Shown: positions 47,842 through 60,889, counted from the first letter of the stretch. The stretch: DNA of 64,000 nt from Pisaster brevispinus (GCA_023634235.1 JAMKCF010000078.1:72001-136000), one strand, 5' to 3'. Made by a program: numbers and translations. The notes: a model not told the origin generated them from the sequence alone.

Positions 47842-50800
47842 ATGTCTGAGTTGCCAACAGAAAATGAAATGACCTTTGAACGACCCAACAGTGTGTATGA
47901 AAATCTGTCCAGCCGTTTCCTTCAGAAAAACCGCAATTTTAGGCAACAGTATGCCCACCTTTATGCAGAGCGTTTGTGCAGTATGTACACTCGATTGACA
48001 GAGACAGCCAAAAGAAAATGGGGTAATGATAAAAAATGGTCATAATCAAAATTTATTTCTTCACAATAATTATGCCTTACAATAGACTGTCTATATAAAG
48101 TTTATAGGGGTTCTCAAACATATTTAATCTGTTTTCTATGGGCAACCATTCAAATATCTCTTTTAACCAGTTAACGCCGGCTGACAAATTTTGGCCCAAA
48201 TTTTCCCCCAGAATGCATGTCCAGGGACGTGACTTTTGCATTTTTGTGTCACATAGGATGATCAGGACAAAGTACAGAGCATGCACTCTCCGTGGAATGT
48301 TTCCATTCACTTACACACAGAGGACAGGTGGTGGTGGAAATAATGCTAAAATTCTACCTTTGTGCAGGGCTTATTGTGTAATCCCCATTTCCCGGCCTTT
48401 GTCCTTTTGTTGCTTCCACCATTTTATATCATTGTATTTCGGCTCAATAGAGGTAAGTCCTAGTGGACTGAGATTCTAGCCTTGGTTCCAGCCATAGGTC
48501 CAAATAAAATGGCAGCTGTGTCTTGTGGCCGAGGTTTGCGATTCACTGTGCCTGAAAATGATTCTCTTGATAGAGGAACAACAAATCCTGCTGCTTCAAA
48601 GAGAATCTTTGTTCTCTTGGCTTTGTCAAGTCAAGGTTTTCTTTTTGCCAGCGTACTCTCAAAGAAAGATGATTCCGGCAATTTCAAGACAATAATCTCG
48701 TTGGGGTGGAAGTGAAAAAATGGAAGATCCCTGGCATCAACTGGTTAAGTACATTTCAACCATAGTTCCCAAACCACTCTGGAGTTTAACCAAGCAAATC
48801 ATTAATCCTTGAATGGAGAAATGACATTTCAGTATAAAAGTTTCCAGGATCTACAATGTACAATCCATCACATCCACACATACACCATCACGTTTTTGAT
48901 TTTGTTTCTGGAAATTTTTATAATACTTTTGGTTTGTCCTTTTTAGGACAGTCTGTTTTGATGCGCAAATTGTGTGAACTGAAGGCAGATGAGAAGTGTT
49001 GTGTGATTGGGACATTATTCAAAAGTATGGAACTCAAACCCAGCATTCTGAAAGAAATCAGCGAAGATGTAAGATTATTTCATAACCCCCTGCATCAACC
49101 CGCCCTGCCTCCCCTTCCCTTCCCTCTCCTCCCCTCCCCTCCCCTCCCCTCCCCTAATGAATGGGTCTGCTGAGTATCCACATTGTGCAAGTAACAGACA
49201 CCTGGATGACTTGAGGGTGGTGGACTAAGACCAAGAACTAAAAGTCCATAATTATTAAGTAAAACAAAAGTAACGGCTTTCCCTTTCCCATCATCCACTT
49301 CCGTGGTAAATAAACAATTTTGATCAGTGGTGATGGTAGAAGGCCAATTTGTTGTATCTTACTCAGCAGAGATAGGGGAGATAGGATAGCTCTTTTTCAC
49401 CTAATTTTGATTTTTCAATAGTTTCTTAATCTTTGCAACTTCTTCTCTCACTCAGTCATTTCCGATTCTAAATCTCCTGTTTTTAGCACAACTTAGTTCC
49501 GCAGCCAAAAAGGGACAAGTACATTGCAGATACAGACACACTGATTCTAGAAGATGAACTCCAAAGAATTGTTCTCCTTGGAAATATTGATGTCCAAAAG
49601 GCTGTTACAGGTAGACTAGAAAGTATTACAGACACATTAACTTCAACAAGAATTTAAAATACATTTTTGTTACACAAGCAATTTGTTCATAGCTTTTGGA
49701 AAATCTGCTTGGCATGTACTATAGGTATATTGGTTATAGTATTAAGGTCAAGAGAGATGACTGGGTTTTTATCATTCCATCTTGCACTGTTTATAGGTGT
49801 GATTATAGTTATATATGGTCATGAGAGAGATGACGGGGTTTTTTATCATTCCATCTTGCACTGTATATAGGTGTGATTATAGTTATATATGGTCATGAGA
49901 GAGATGACGGGGTTTTTTATCATTCCATCTTGCACTGTATATAGGTGGGATTATAGTTATATATGGTCATGAGTAGGGTTTTTATCATTCCATCTTGCAC
50001 TGTATATAGGTGGGATTATAGTTATATGTGGTCATGAGAGAGATGACTGGGTTTTTATCATTCCATCTTGCACTGTACATAGGTGTGATTATAGTTATAT
50101 ATGGTCATGAGAGAGATGACGGGAAGTTTCAAGTGGATGACTTTTGCACAGCAGACCTCCCAGTGCAGATACCTCGCACAAACTTGGACCAAGACAGGTA
50201 TTAATGTTACTAATTTTTCTAAACAAGTGATCAAGCTTCATGATCTTAAAATTAAATATTTATGAATTGAAATTACCAGTATTAACAATTTCTTGCAGGA
50301 AAATCTATCTTCCACTACTCAGTCCTCTGACAGAGTTTTATTATTGAGTCATAGCTCACATTGGCTGATTCCTGAGGGTGTCAAGATTCTGCTTACCACT
50401 GATTTTTTGGCAAGATAAGTTTGTTATTCTTTGAGTGCCAGCATATACTCCTCCTTGAGCTACACAGAGGGACACCTTCACTGTTGTTGCTGCTTTGTTC
50501 CTTTGTACTTGGGTAGTTAATCTTCCTTTTCAACCACAGAGACACCATTACTATTGTCACTCTGGTTGGTGGCCCAGCTTGTTGGCATTCAACTAATTAA
50601 TCTGCCTATTGCTGTGGACTTAAACTGCACTCAACTGAATACATCCTCTCTACCTCAATACAACTTGCTTGCAGGTAACATGTATTAATACAGCATCAGT
50701 CAATTGATTAACATCAGGGATACTTACAAACTCTCACGAAATGCATACTTAGACCCTATAGTAATGAAGAACATATGCCATATTGGTATAAATGCAATAC

Positions 50801-53800
50801 GTGCTACCCGCCGAGGTGGAAACGTAGACACAGGAACACTGCTGTACACCAAGCAGGGGTATGCCAAAACAACTTGATCAAAATCAATCCTATACCTGAT
50901 CACTGTAAGCCAGTCAACTTCTTACTATTGAACTGCCGCCCTGTTTGTAACAAAGCTCTCATCATATCTGAGTACATTCTTGACAACAGTCTTGATATTG
51001 CCCTCCTCACTGAAATTTGGCTACAGGATGGAGACTCGCCAGTCATTGATGAACTCACTCCCATCGGGTATTCATTACTTGGGACCTGCCGAGAACACAG
51101 GAGGGGTGGTGGAACTGGGGTTGTGTTATAGTCATCATTGAACCTACAGCCCTCTATCCCAGCTCTTTCATTTGACTCATTTGAACACACTGATGTTTGT
51201 GCAACCACTGCTGACCATCTTCAGATTGTCTTGATAAATCGCCCTCCCTCTTCATCCATTACACAATTTTTTGATGAATTTGAGGATTTAATCACTGTCT
51301 TGGCACTCTACTCAGGTAGACTAATTATCACTGGAGACTTTAATATCCACAAGATGAGGCATCAGAGAAAACGTCTGGAATCCATCTGGCGCCGAAGAGG
51401 TCTTGAAAGTGACCGACAACATTATATAAACTGTCGCTCTACTGTTAATAAACTCATCGCAAAGGCCAAATGCAGCTACTATCATGATATTCTGAGTACT
51501 TCCAATCAAAAGATAATCTTCAGAACGGTGAATAAGCTTCTTGGTGGAAATGAATTTGCTCTCCCATCTACCACTCCAGATGCTACATCACTTTGCAAAA
51601 GTTTCGCAAGTTACTTTGCTGACAAAGTTAAATCCATTCGCAATGATTAAGAAGACCAAGCTATTCATCTACCACGTGAATAAATGACATCCATACCGTA
51701 TCGAAATTGCCCAACCCAGTTAACAGAACTTGAACCATCAAATCCTATGGAGCTACTGAAGATCATCAAAGATAGTCCCTCAAAGTCATGTTCGCTTGAC
51801 ACTCTCCCAACAGACATCTTGAAGCAATCTGTTGAAGTTCACCTTCCAGTCCTCCTTGATCTGGTTAACTTGTCATTCCTCAATGGAACTTTTCCAACTC
51901 TTAAGAAGGCAGTAAACCTTAAGAAACCAACCTTTGATAAGGAATATCTGTCGAACATCGTCCAGTTTCCAACTTGCCCTTCATTGGAAAGCTCCTTGAA
52001 AGATTAGCAAACAAGCGGCTCATTGACCACTTTAATGCCAATAACCTCAATGAAGATCTTCAGTCGGCTTATGAAAGACACCACAGCACAGAAAGCACTC
52101 TTTTGAAGGTTCATCATGACATATCTACTGCCCTTAGCATCAATAAAGCATGCCTTCTTGTGCTTTTAGATCTATCTGCTGCTTTGACACTACTGACCTA
52201 GATCGCCTTTTGTGTGTCCTAGAAAAGCAGTTTGGAGTTGTAGGCAAAGCCAAAGCATGGTTTGCATCATACCTTTCACATCGCTCCCAGCGCATCAACA
52301 TTGGCTCATTCACATCTGATGAATTCCCTCTGAAATTTGGTGTTTCACAAGGGTCAGTTCTTGGCCCCCATACTGTTAAACGCATACACTGCACCTCTTG
52401 AAGCCATCATCACATCCCATAAAATCCACTACTATAAATATGCAGGTGACATCCACCTATATGCCTTCTACAATCCAAACCATGACGGTGATCTTGAACG
52501 AGCAAAGAATCACCTCTCTTCATGCACAAGTGCAATTTGTAACTGGATGCCTACAAACCTGCTCAAACTGAATGACACTAAAACAGAGTTTCTTCAAATA
52601 ATGTCCCCACACCAATTTTGCAAATTTGGCTCAACCAATATCGGCATCGGTGAAACAGTAGTCAAGCCATCCTCCTTGTGCAGAAACCTTGGCGTAACAT
52701 TCGACCGTCATTTATCCATGAGCGCTCAAGTATCGGCCATTTGTAAAAAAAATGCAACTTTCATCTCCGTCGAATAAAGTACATAAGGAAATATCTGACC
52801 ACAGACATGTCGCAGTGTTAACCAGGCTCTGGTTATCTCAAACATCAACTACTGTAATGCCATCCTCTATGGAGCTGCAGGTTGTCAGATCGCCAGAATA
52901 CAACAAATCCAAAACCACGCAGCCCGTTTAATAACTGGAACTAGCAAATTCCAACACATCACCCGATCCTTCAACAACAACATTGGCTTCCGGTTTCTGA
53001 CAGAATAAGTTCAAAGTAATGCCCTTTGTCTGGAAATGCTTTCACTCCTCAGCACCTGTCTACCTCAACAATCTTCTGACTGTTTATCATAGTGACAGCC
53101 AACTCAGTAAACTGCACGACACAACAACACTTGCTTCTACCATCTGTTTAAAAAATTATTATTGGGGGTTTCGGCCATCAGCCGAAACCACCTTTGTTTT
53201 CGTCGAGATTTTAATTTTTTTTTCTCTATTATTATTCTTCTTTCCGAAAAAGTGTCATAGCATTTACACATGAAATTTGTTACCGTTCGATCTCAGGAAC
53301 TACAGTCTTAAAAGACACAAACAATACATCAAATGAAAGCCTGTACTCTAACTTAGATCAAGCAGCAGTTTGACCGAGGGTTTTTAATCCTTTGTTGACG
53401 ATATTAACGATTTAAAAACACGTATCGTCAACAAAGCACGATCGTCTTGTGTGTGTACATTGCACGTAATTCACACTGTACATCGCATTCGGCCACCCAC
53501 ACAGAGCCCATTGTCCACACGCGTGGCATCGTTCGACCTTTGTACCGTTCATTTTGGTTGACTACTTCGCTTCTGCAGTTAATGGTGAACCTGTATAGCG
53601 CCCTCTTGTTTGTGGAGAGTCCTCGAACTATTAAATACGGAAGCGTTTGGGGATATTAGTAGCGGTTTGTTCTCACGCAATTTCAATGCATTCTCCCACC
53701 ACAATTTATTTCAAGGTCTGTGCAGTATAGCTTATTAATAACTTTAGCATTGGCATGGTATTTTATTGTTTACAATTATTTATTATTTAAAACTTTATAT

Positions 53801-53982
53801 CGTCTGAACCGTAACATAAAAGAGTTATATTTTGTACTGTCTTGTAGCTTATTACAACGTTCGTACGAAAAACGTGTTTTCATCATCGTGATGTCATCAG
53901 GCGTCAAATTAATTATTACATTAATTCAACATTGACAACAAAGCCGAAACCCCAGTGTTTGTTCATTACAAACTCGTTTCTA

Positions 53983-54018
<36 letters not shown>

Positions 54019-57000
54019 ATTATTAAATATTACAATATTCATGTTCTCATCTTGTTTCATTATTGATGGGTAAAAAGCAAAAAATGCATTTTAAAGTCAA
54101 CCAGTAAAAAGGAACATAACATGGCATATGACAGTTTTTACTGGGCTATATATTTGTTGATGCTTTTTAATTTCTATCTTTAATGGGTCTATGAAAATGG
54201 GCATTGTTTTGCACTAATGACTGTACCCATTTCTCTTGACATGTAGGTACATTGTCTTGGTGTCTGGTCTGGGTGTTGGGGAGAAGGGTCATCACCTTAT
54301 GACCCTTCAGCTTCTACTTGATTTAATTACCGGTCAGCTTGGGGGCCATGAGGAGCAGGAGTTGTATTCAAAGGTTGTACGAGTCATCATTGCTGGTAAT
54401 AGTCTCAGTAAGGACACCCAGACTGCTGATGCACTGAATACAGTGAGTAGCTAGAATTATCAGCAGTTACTCACATTTAACCCCCTCATTGCTGGTAATA
54501 GTCTCAGTAAGGACACCCAGACTGCTGATGCACTGAATACAGTGAGTAGCTAGAATTATCAGCAGTTACTCACATTTAACCCCCTCATTGCTGGTAATAG
54601 TCTCAGTAAGGACACCCAGACTGCTGATGCACTGAATACAGTGAGTAGCTAGAATTATCAGCAGTTACTCACATTTAACCCCCTCATTGCCGGTAATAGT
54701 CTCAGTAAGGACACCCAGACTGCTGATGCACTGAATACAGTGAGTAGCTAGAATTATCAGCAGTTACTCACATTTAACCCCCTCATTGCTGGTAATAGTC
54801 TCAGTAAGGACACCCAGACTGCTGATGCACTGAATACAGTGAGTAGCTAGAATTATCAGCAGTTACTCACATTTAACCCCCTCATTGCCGGTTAAATAGG
54901 TTTATCAAATGCCATATAAACAATGGATAAAGGAGAGTGTTAAAAAACACTTTAACAACATTTTCACTTTCCTTTACTTTCCTTAGGCCAAGTATTTGAG
55001 CCGGAAGGTGAAAGCAGGCACAGTAGAAGCTGTCAAGTCATTGGATGATATATTGGCGCAACTTGCTGTAAGAAATCAGTTTCTTTCATTTATGTTTCAT
55101 TTAGGTAAATTATTTATATTTATATGTAATGGCTCAGCACATACATGTATAGTATTAAGTTGTTTATCTTTGCAAACTACTTAGAAAGTTCATGTCGGTG
55201 TGATGTAAATTTCTTTCAAGATTTCATTGTTGTTTAAGAGAATACTTATTTGTAGATATGTTACAATAATCCTGTGTTATTGCATCGTTGTGTTTTTGAA
55301 TAAACACAAATAACCAATACAGGGAAAAGTTCAAGACCTTGCTGATACAACCTCCTAACGTCACCAAAATGAAAAGCTCCATTACTTCTGATTTATTCAT
55401 TTTCTTTGACCCTTGTCTTTTGACAGAGTTGTGTTCCTGTGGATGTGATGCCTGGTCCAAATGATCCCTCATTTTGCTTCTTGCCCCAGCAGCCCCTGCA
55501 TCGATGTATGTTCCCTCAGGCCTCCGTTTATCCCACAATGCACTCTGTCACAAACCCTTATGAAGCTAGTATTGATGGTGTCAGGTATGATTATTTGAGG
55601 TCAACAGTGGCAATTTTACTGCATCAAAATTGACAGAATACTATCCAGTGTTTCAACTTACAATTTTAAATGACGTAAAATCCCCTTTCTTAGCAATTCA
55701 AAAACTTTATTTCCTTTTTTCTTTTGTAAAAATTTGTTAATTTTGGCTTCTAACTTATCACACCCTTTCAGATTTCTTGGGACATCTGGCCAAAATATAA
55801 CGGACATATTCCAGTATACGGACATGGAGGATGGAATGGAGATACTGGAGACAACTCTGAAAGCCTGCCATGTAGCACCCACAGCTCCAGATACACTAGG
55901 TTAGAAAACTATTAAGCACAAATGTGGCAAAACAAAGTTACATATTTAGATGAAAAACTTGTTTTCACTACTTCTATGCAAGATATTTTTGGGATGGAGC
56001 TTTCAGCTGGGGTTTGTGATGATTTGATTACACTGTGGTTCATTGGAGTAATCCCTGACATTCACTTCTGTCTGCTACAGCTTGTTATCCCTACTACAAT
56101 GAAGATCCATTTATTGTGTCCGAGTGTCCACACGTCTACTTTGCTGGCAATCAGACAAAATTCCAAAGCAAAATCTGGAAAGGTATCTATTTATTTTAAT
56201 TTTTTTTTTGTATTAAATAGGCCCTACTGTTTAGGAAAATTTTATTTTAAATATGAGGCCAGGAAACAATTTTTTTAAAATATAAAACAGTATTTTGTAA
56301 ATAAGGGTTATTGGCAAATTTGGATTAGGGTACCATATAGCCAGGACAGGGGAATGGAAATATGGCCGTTACTGTTGGAATTACTCTCTGGCCTGAATAC
56401 GGTAGTTACTGTTGGAATTACTCCCTGGCCTGAATATGGTAGTTACTGTTGGAATTACACTCTGGCCTGAATATGGTAGTTACTGTTGGAATTACTCCCT
56501 GGCCTGAATATGGTAGTTACTGTTGGAATTACACTCTGGCCTGAAAATGGTAGTTACTGTTGGAAATACACTCTGGCCTGAATATGGCCATTACTGTTGG
56601 AATTACTCTCTGGCCTGAATATGGTAGTTACTGTTGGAATTACACTCTTGCCTAAATATGGTAGTTACTGTTGGAATTACACTCTGGCCTGAATATGGCT
56701 GTTAGTGTTGGAATTACTCTCTGGCCTGAGTATGGTAGTTACTGTTGGAATTACACTCTGGCCTGAATATGGTAGTTACTGTTGGAATGACACTTTGGCC
56801 TGAATAGGGTCGTTACTGTTAGTTTGTCTCAAAATTTATTAATTTCAATAATGCAGTAACCAATTATAGTAATTGATTATTTTTGTTGCACTTTTTTTTT
56901 ACATAATTCCCTATCTGTTTTTTAAACCACAGGTCAATCTGGGCAGAAGGTTCTACTGATAACAATTCCCCAGTTTATGAGCAGCCATGCCTGTGTGTTA

Positions 57001-57072
57001 TTGAATCTGCGCACACTCGGCTGTACACCTCTTGTGTTTTCCAGTGACATCAATCCAGCCAATAGTGAATGA
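47842..57072 (+). CDS. POLD2: DNA polymerase delta subunit 2 (small B subunit)
   Basis: Ten exons join in phase to 448 residues (human 469): 47842-48022, 48947-49068, 49487-49610, 50083-50197, 54247-54442, 54987-55067, 55427-55584, 55772-55899, 56081-56182 and 56933-57072. Family landmarks are [143 protein letters not shown] and [13 protein letters not shown]. The protein has the OB-fold and inactive phosphoesterase fold of B subunits and bridges the polymerase delta catalytic and regulatory subunits at the replication fork in the nucleus. The exon 8 donor is the weak gttaga. Introns 3, 5 and 9 hold minisatellites, and intron 4 (4.05 kb) a retrotransposon. Confidence 0.97.
48385..48690. repeat. 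Diverged dispersed repeat in POLD2 intron 1
   Basis: Shares ordered short blocks with 27850-28210. Chance frames exist on both strands but nothing protein-like is seen. Confidence 0.35.
49725..50121 (+). repeat. ~73-bp minisatellite made from the exon 4 splice acceptor
   Basis: Five copies lie in intron 3, followed by the true junction. Each contains the pyrimidine tract and acceptor (tcttgcactgtatatag) followed by the first ~39 bases of exon 4 (gtgattatagttatatatgg ... gagatgacggg). The AG positions are 49724, 49796, 49870, 49944, 50009 and the real one, 50082, with spacing 72, 74, 74, 65 and 73. The first copy is the most diverged. Use of any earlier acceptor runs into an in-frame TAG formed by the next acceptor. 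Confidence 0.9.
50630..53165 (+). pseudogene. Non-LTR retrotransposon (endonuclease plus reverse transcriptase), decayed
   Basis: Same strand as POLD2, in its intron 4. Broken frames read in order: endonuclease pieces ([45 protein letters not shown]), linker, then polymerase pieces ([47 protein letters not shown] in place of the usual FADD box, [37 protein letters not shown]). The order APE endonuclease then reverse transcriptase is that of CR1/L2/Rex-type elements. The active-site aspartates are changed (YAGD) and several frameshifts, stops and internal deletions are present, so it is inactive. The 5' edge is approximate. Confidence 0.8.
53165..53953. mobile_element. Possible element with ggggtttcggc inverted ends
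   Basis: ggggtttcggc at 53165-53175 is matched by the inverse gccgaaacccc at 53943-53953. It starts where the retrotransposon reading stops. A small hairpin (ggtttcggccatcagccgaaacc) forms the left end. A (TTA)n microsatellite follows at 53984-54017 and could instead be the retrotransposon tail. The boundaries are tentative. Confidence 0.4.
54386..54893 (+). repeat. 99-bp minisatellite made from the exon 5 splice donor
   Basis: Five almost identical 99-bp copies. The first overlaps the real end of exon 5. Each contains the last ~57 bases of exon 5 (attgctggtaatagtctcag ... ctgaataca) and then gtgagtagctag and about 30 intron bases. The donors lie at 54443 (real), 54542, 54641, 54740 and 54839. 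Reading through any donor meets the in-frame TAG of gtgagtagctag. Only one base (attgctgg/attgccgg) was seen to differ, which implies recent expansion or homogenisation, or an assembly artefact. Confidence 0.92.
56359..56820. repeat. 37-bp minisatellite in POLD2 intron 9, ~12 copies
   Basis: The unit starts atggtagttactgttggaat and ends ctctggcctgaat. Copies vary at a few positions (gtagtt/gccgtt, acactc/actccc). Confidence 0.9.
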
Positions 57073-57208
57073 ACACATCAGTGTCTACTAAGTATATCGT
57101 GCTTCAATATCCAACATCAGTGGCTCAGCCAGAAGGAAGCTATAAAGAAACGTTTTGCATGTCAAATTTCTTTTCATAAATGAAAAATAATCAGGTTACC
57201 AGTCAAAA

Positions 57209-59480
57209 ACACTGCAAATGACAGGGTAGGGGCTAGGCTTGATTACATCCAAAGCCTACACTGAAAATGACATAGTAGGGGGCTAGGCTTGATTACATCC
57301 AAAGCCTACACTGAAAATGACATGGTGGGTGCCTAGGTTTGATTACATCCAAAGCCTACACTGAAAATGACATGGTGGGTGCCTAGGTTTGATTACATAT
57401 AAATCCTACACTGCAAATGACATAGTAGGGGGCTAGGCTTGATTACATCCAAAGCCTACACTGAAAATGACATGGTAGGGGGCTAGGCTTGATTACATCC
57501 AAAGCCTACACTGAAAATGACATGGCGGGTGCCTAGGTTTGATTACATATAAATCCTACACTGCAAATAACATGGTAGGGGGCTAGGCTTGATAACATCT
57601 AAGGCCTACACTGCAAATGAGATGGTAGGGGGCTAGGCTTGATTACATATAAATCCTACACTGCAAATAACATGGTAGGGGGCTAGGCTTGATTACATAT
57701 AAATCCTACACTGCAAATAACATGGTAGGGGGCTAGGCTTGATTACATATAAATCCTACACTGCAAATAACATGGTAGGGGGCTAGGCTTGATTACATCT
57801 TAAGCCTACACTGCAAATAACATGGTATGGGGCTAGGCTTGATAACATCTAAGGCCTACACTGCAAATGAGATGGTAGGGGGCTAGGCTTGATTACATCT
57901 TAAGCCTACACTGCAAATAACATGGTAGGGGGCTAGGCTTGATAACATCTAAGGCCTACACTGCAAATGACTTGGTAGGGGCCTAGGTTTGATTACATAT
58001 AAATCCTACACTGCAAATAACATGGTAGGGGGCTAGGCTTGATTACATATAAATCCTACACTGCAAATAACATGGTAGGGGGCTAGGCTTGATTACATAT
58101 AAATCCTACACTGCAAATAACATGGTAGGGGGCTAGGCTTGATTACATCTTAAGCCTACACTGCAAATAACATGGTATGGGGCTAGACTTGATAACATCT
58201 AAGGCTTACACTGCAAATGAGATGGTAGGGGGCTAGGCTTGATTACATCTTAAGCCTACACTGCAAATAACATGGTAGGGGGCTAGGCTTGATTACATAT
58301 AAATCCTACACTGCAAATCACATGGTAGGGGCCTAGGCTTGATAACATCTAAGGCCTACACTGCGAATGAGATGGTAGGGGCTAGGCTTGATTACATCTA
58401 AAGCCTACACTGCAAATAACATGGTAGGGGGCTAGGCTTGATAACATCTAAGGCTTACACTGCAAATGACATGGTAGGGGGCTAGGCTTGATTACATCTT
58501 AAGCCTACACTGCAAATGACATGGTAGGGGGCTAGGCTTGATTACATCTAAAGCCTACACTGCAAATGACATGGTAGGGGGCTAGGCTTGATTACATCTA
58601 AGGCTTACACTGCAAATGAGATGGTAGGGGGCTAGGCTTGATTACATCTTAAGCCTACACTGAAAATGACTTGGTAGGGGCCTAGGCTTGATTACATCTT
58701 AAGCCTACACTGCAAATGACATGGTAGGGGGCTAGGCTTGATTACATCTAAAGCCTACACTGCAAATGACATGGTAGGGGGCTAGGCTTGATAACATCTA
58801 AGGCTTACACTGCAAATGAGATGGTAGGGGGCTAGGCTTGATTACATCTTAAGCCTACACTGAAAATGACTTGGTAGGGGGCTAGGCTTGATTACATCTT
58901 AAGCCTACACTGAAAATGACTTGGTAGGGGCCTAGGCTTGATTACATTTTAAGCCTACACTGCAAATGAGATGGTAGGGGGCTAGGCTTGATTACATCTT
59001 AAGCCTACACTGCAAATGACATGGTAGGGGGCTAGGCTTGATTACATCTTAAGCCTACACTGAAAATGACATGGTAGGGGCCTAGGCTTGATTACATCTT
59101 AAGCCTACACTGCAAATGACATGGTAGGGGGCTAGGCTTGATTACATCTTAAGCCTACACTGCAAATGACTTGGTAGGGGGCTAGGCTTGATTACATCTT
59201 AAGCCTACACTGCAAATGAGATGGTAGGGGGCTAGGCTTGATTACATCTAAGGCTTACACTGCAAATGAGATGGTAGGGGGCTAGGCTTGATTACATCTA
59301 AGGCTTACACTGCAAATGAGATGGTAGGGGCCTAGGCTTGATTACATCTTAAGCCTACACTGCAAATGACTTGGTAGGGGCCTAGGCTTGATTACATCTT
59401 AAGCCTACATGTACACTGCAAATGACATGGTAGGGGGCTAGGCTTGATTACTTCCAAAGCCTACACTGCAAATGACATGG
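57209..59480. repeat. 50-bp minisatellite, about 45 copies
   Basis: It begins about 140 bases after the POLD2 stop. The unit includes ctaggcttgattacatct and cactgcaaatgacatggtag. Variants (aaatcc, cttaagcc, ctaaggc; gattac or gataac; atgac or ataac) recur in blocks. For example, a run of three aaatcc units followed by cttaagcc, ctaaggc and cttaagcc units occurs near 57640-57910 and again near 58010-58260, so there is higher-order structure. Stops occur in the unit, and I see no coding role. Confidence 0.93.
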
Positions 59481-60889
59481 TATGCCTATTTTTGTGCTTT
59501 TGTAGTTTTTTACGCCCTTGTCCCCTAAAATTATATGGAGGTGGGGGAAGGGGAGTGGCGAGGGAGGGGTTGGCAAATGGCTACTTTATGTCATGTCAAA
59601 GTAACAATTCTCTAAAAGATAAACCTGCTTGCAGTTACTTGACCAAGCAGGTTTATGCCTAAACCCAATGACATGAGATAACAGCATTATTGTGGTGGTA
59701 AAATGCACTTTTGTTTCAACATCTTTCTGGTAAGTTGTATAGTATTCTATTTCTTTAGACTACATACTAGGAATAAATAAATATTCTCTCCTCAAGACTT
59801 ATGTGTATTATTCTTGTATGTCTCTTTTTTGAGTCATTACTTAGGGAATAACAGTGCAATGAGCCGGTCTTCACTGCGTGGTAATGACTGGGCTGGTGGT
59901 TGGCCGCTGTTAATGGACCAAGCCGAAGATGAGGTCCATTAACAGCGGCCAACCACCAACCAAGGTCATTACCACACAGTGAAGACCGGCTCATCGCACT
60001 GTTATTCCCATTAATAAATGCCTTATAACGAAAAAAACTGTAAAAATCATCAGAATTTGTGATTTTTCTTTCGCCGTTATTTTTAGAAATGTTCTACTCA
60101 TGTTCAAGGGCCAATCGTTTGGCTGTTCTCTTACACATAATTAACTGTTTATACATATTTTCAAGAACCAGACTATGACTTTGCATTATGTTTGTTTCAT
60201 GCGTGTACCAGCTACCCTAAATTGATACATTGTCTGCGCGTTCACGCCTACACGTGGTATGTTTCCGCACGCGGCACTATCTGTCCCTGCTGAAAAAAAT
60301 AAATAAATAAATACGCACAAAGAAATGAGTTATTTGATACCGGTAGTTTGCCGCGCAACAAGCACATAGTGCATAGGATTTTACACAACAATGTGCTTGT
60401 TAAGGGTCCATTTATTCGCTCGTTCACTGAGCCGGTCTTTATATCACATGTTAATACACCCACACGTGACCAGTCTTCGACCAATCAGAGTGCATAAACT
60501 CTCCAAGGTGTTTATTAATGTATTTTTAAAAAACATTTGAAATATCTTTTTATTAAAATAATATAAAAATTGTCCAATTAATAAATATGAATATGTTCCA
60601 GTGGCAATAAAGAGGAATGGTTTTGCAGTCATGCATTGTCAAATGTTAGTTTCAAATTAAACAAGAACATTTCAACTCCTTATCTGAATCAACCACTGAA
60701 CTGTAACTGATGGAAATTGTTTTTGTGGTTGCTTAGCAACCGGACTGTCATGACTCTATACTCCTAAGGAATTTAGATGGTCAAGTGGCGTTGCTTGATT
60801 GAGGAGAGGGATATTACTGTAAAGAAAGGATCTTCACTACATTGGTTTGAAATTCTTCGAAGGTTTGTAAAATGTTATAGTTATTACAT
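59481..60889. other. Intergenic between the minisatellite and GET4
   Basis: No gene recognised. Contains the hairpin at 59844-60009 and AT-rich sequence with an AAAT microsatellite at 60294-60312. The pairing of gataaacctgcttg with caagcaggtttatg at 59619-59655 is a small hairpin. Confidence 0.5.
59844..60009. mobile_element. Near-perfect 166-bp hairpin MITE
   Basis: gggaataacagtgcaatgag at the left pairs with its near inverse ctcatcgcactgttattccc at the right. The arms of about 70 bases run almost without mismatch to a ~17-base loop near 59920-59937 (around agccgaagatgagg). Confidence 0.75.

Noticed and set aside
57209..59480. CRISPR-like array
   Set aside because: The whole 50-bp unit repeats without unique spacers, and the context is a eukaryotic gene flank. 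It is a minisatellite.
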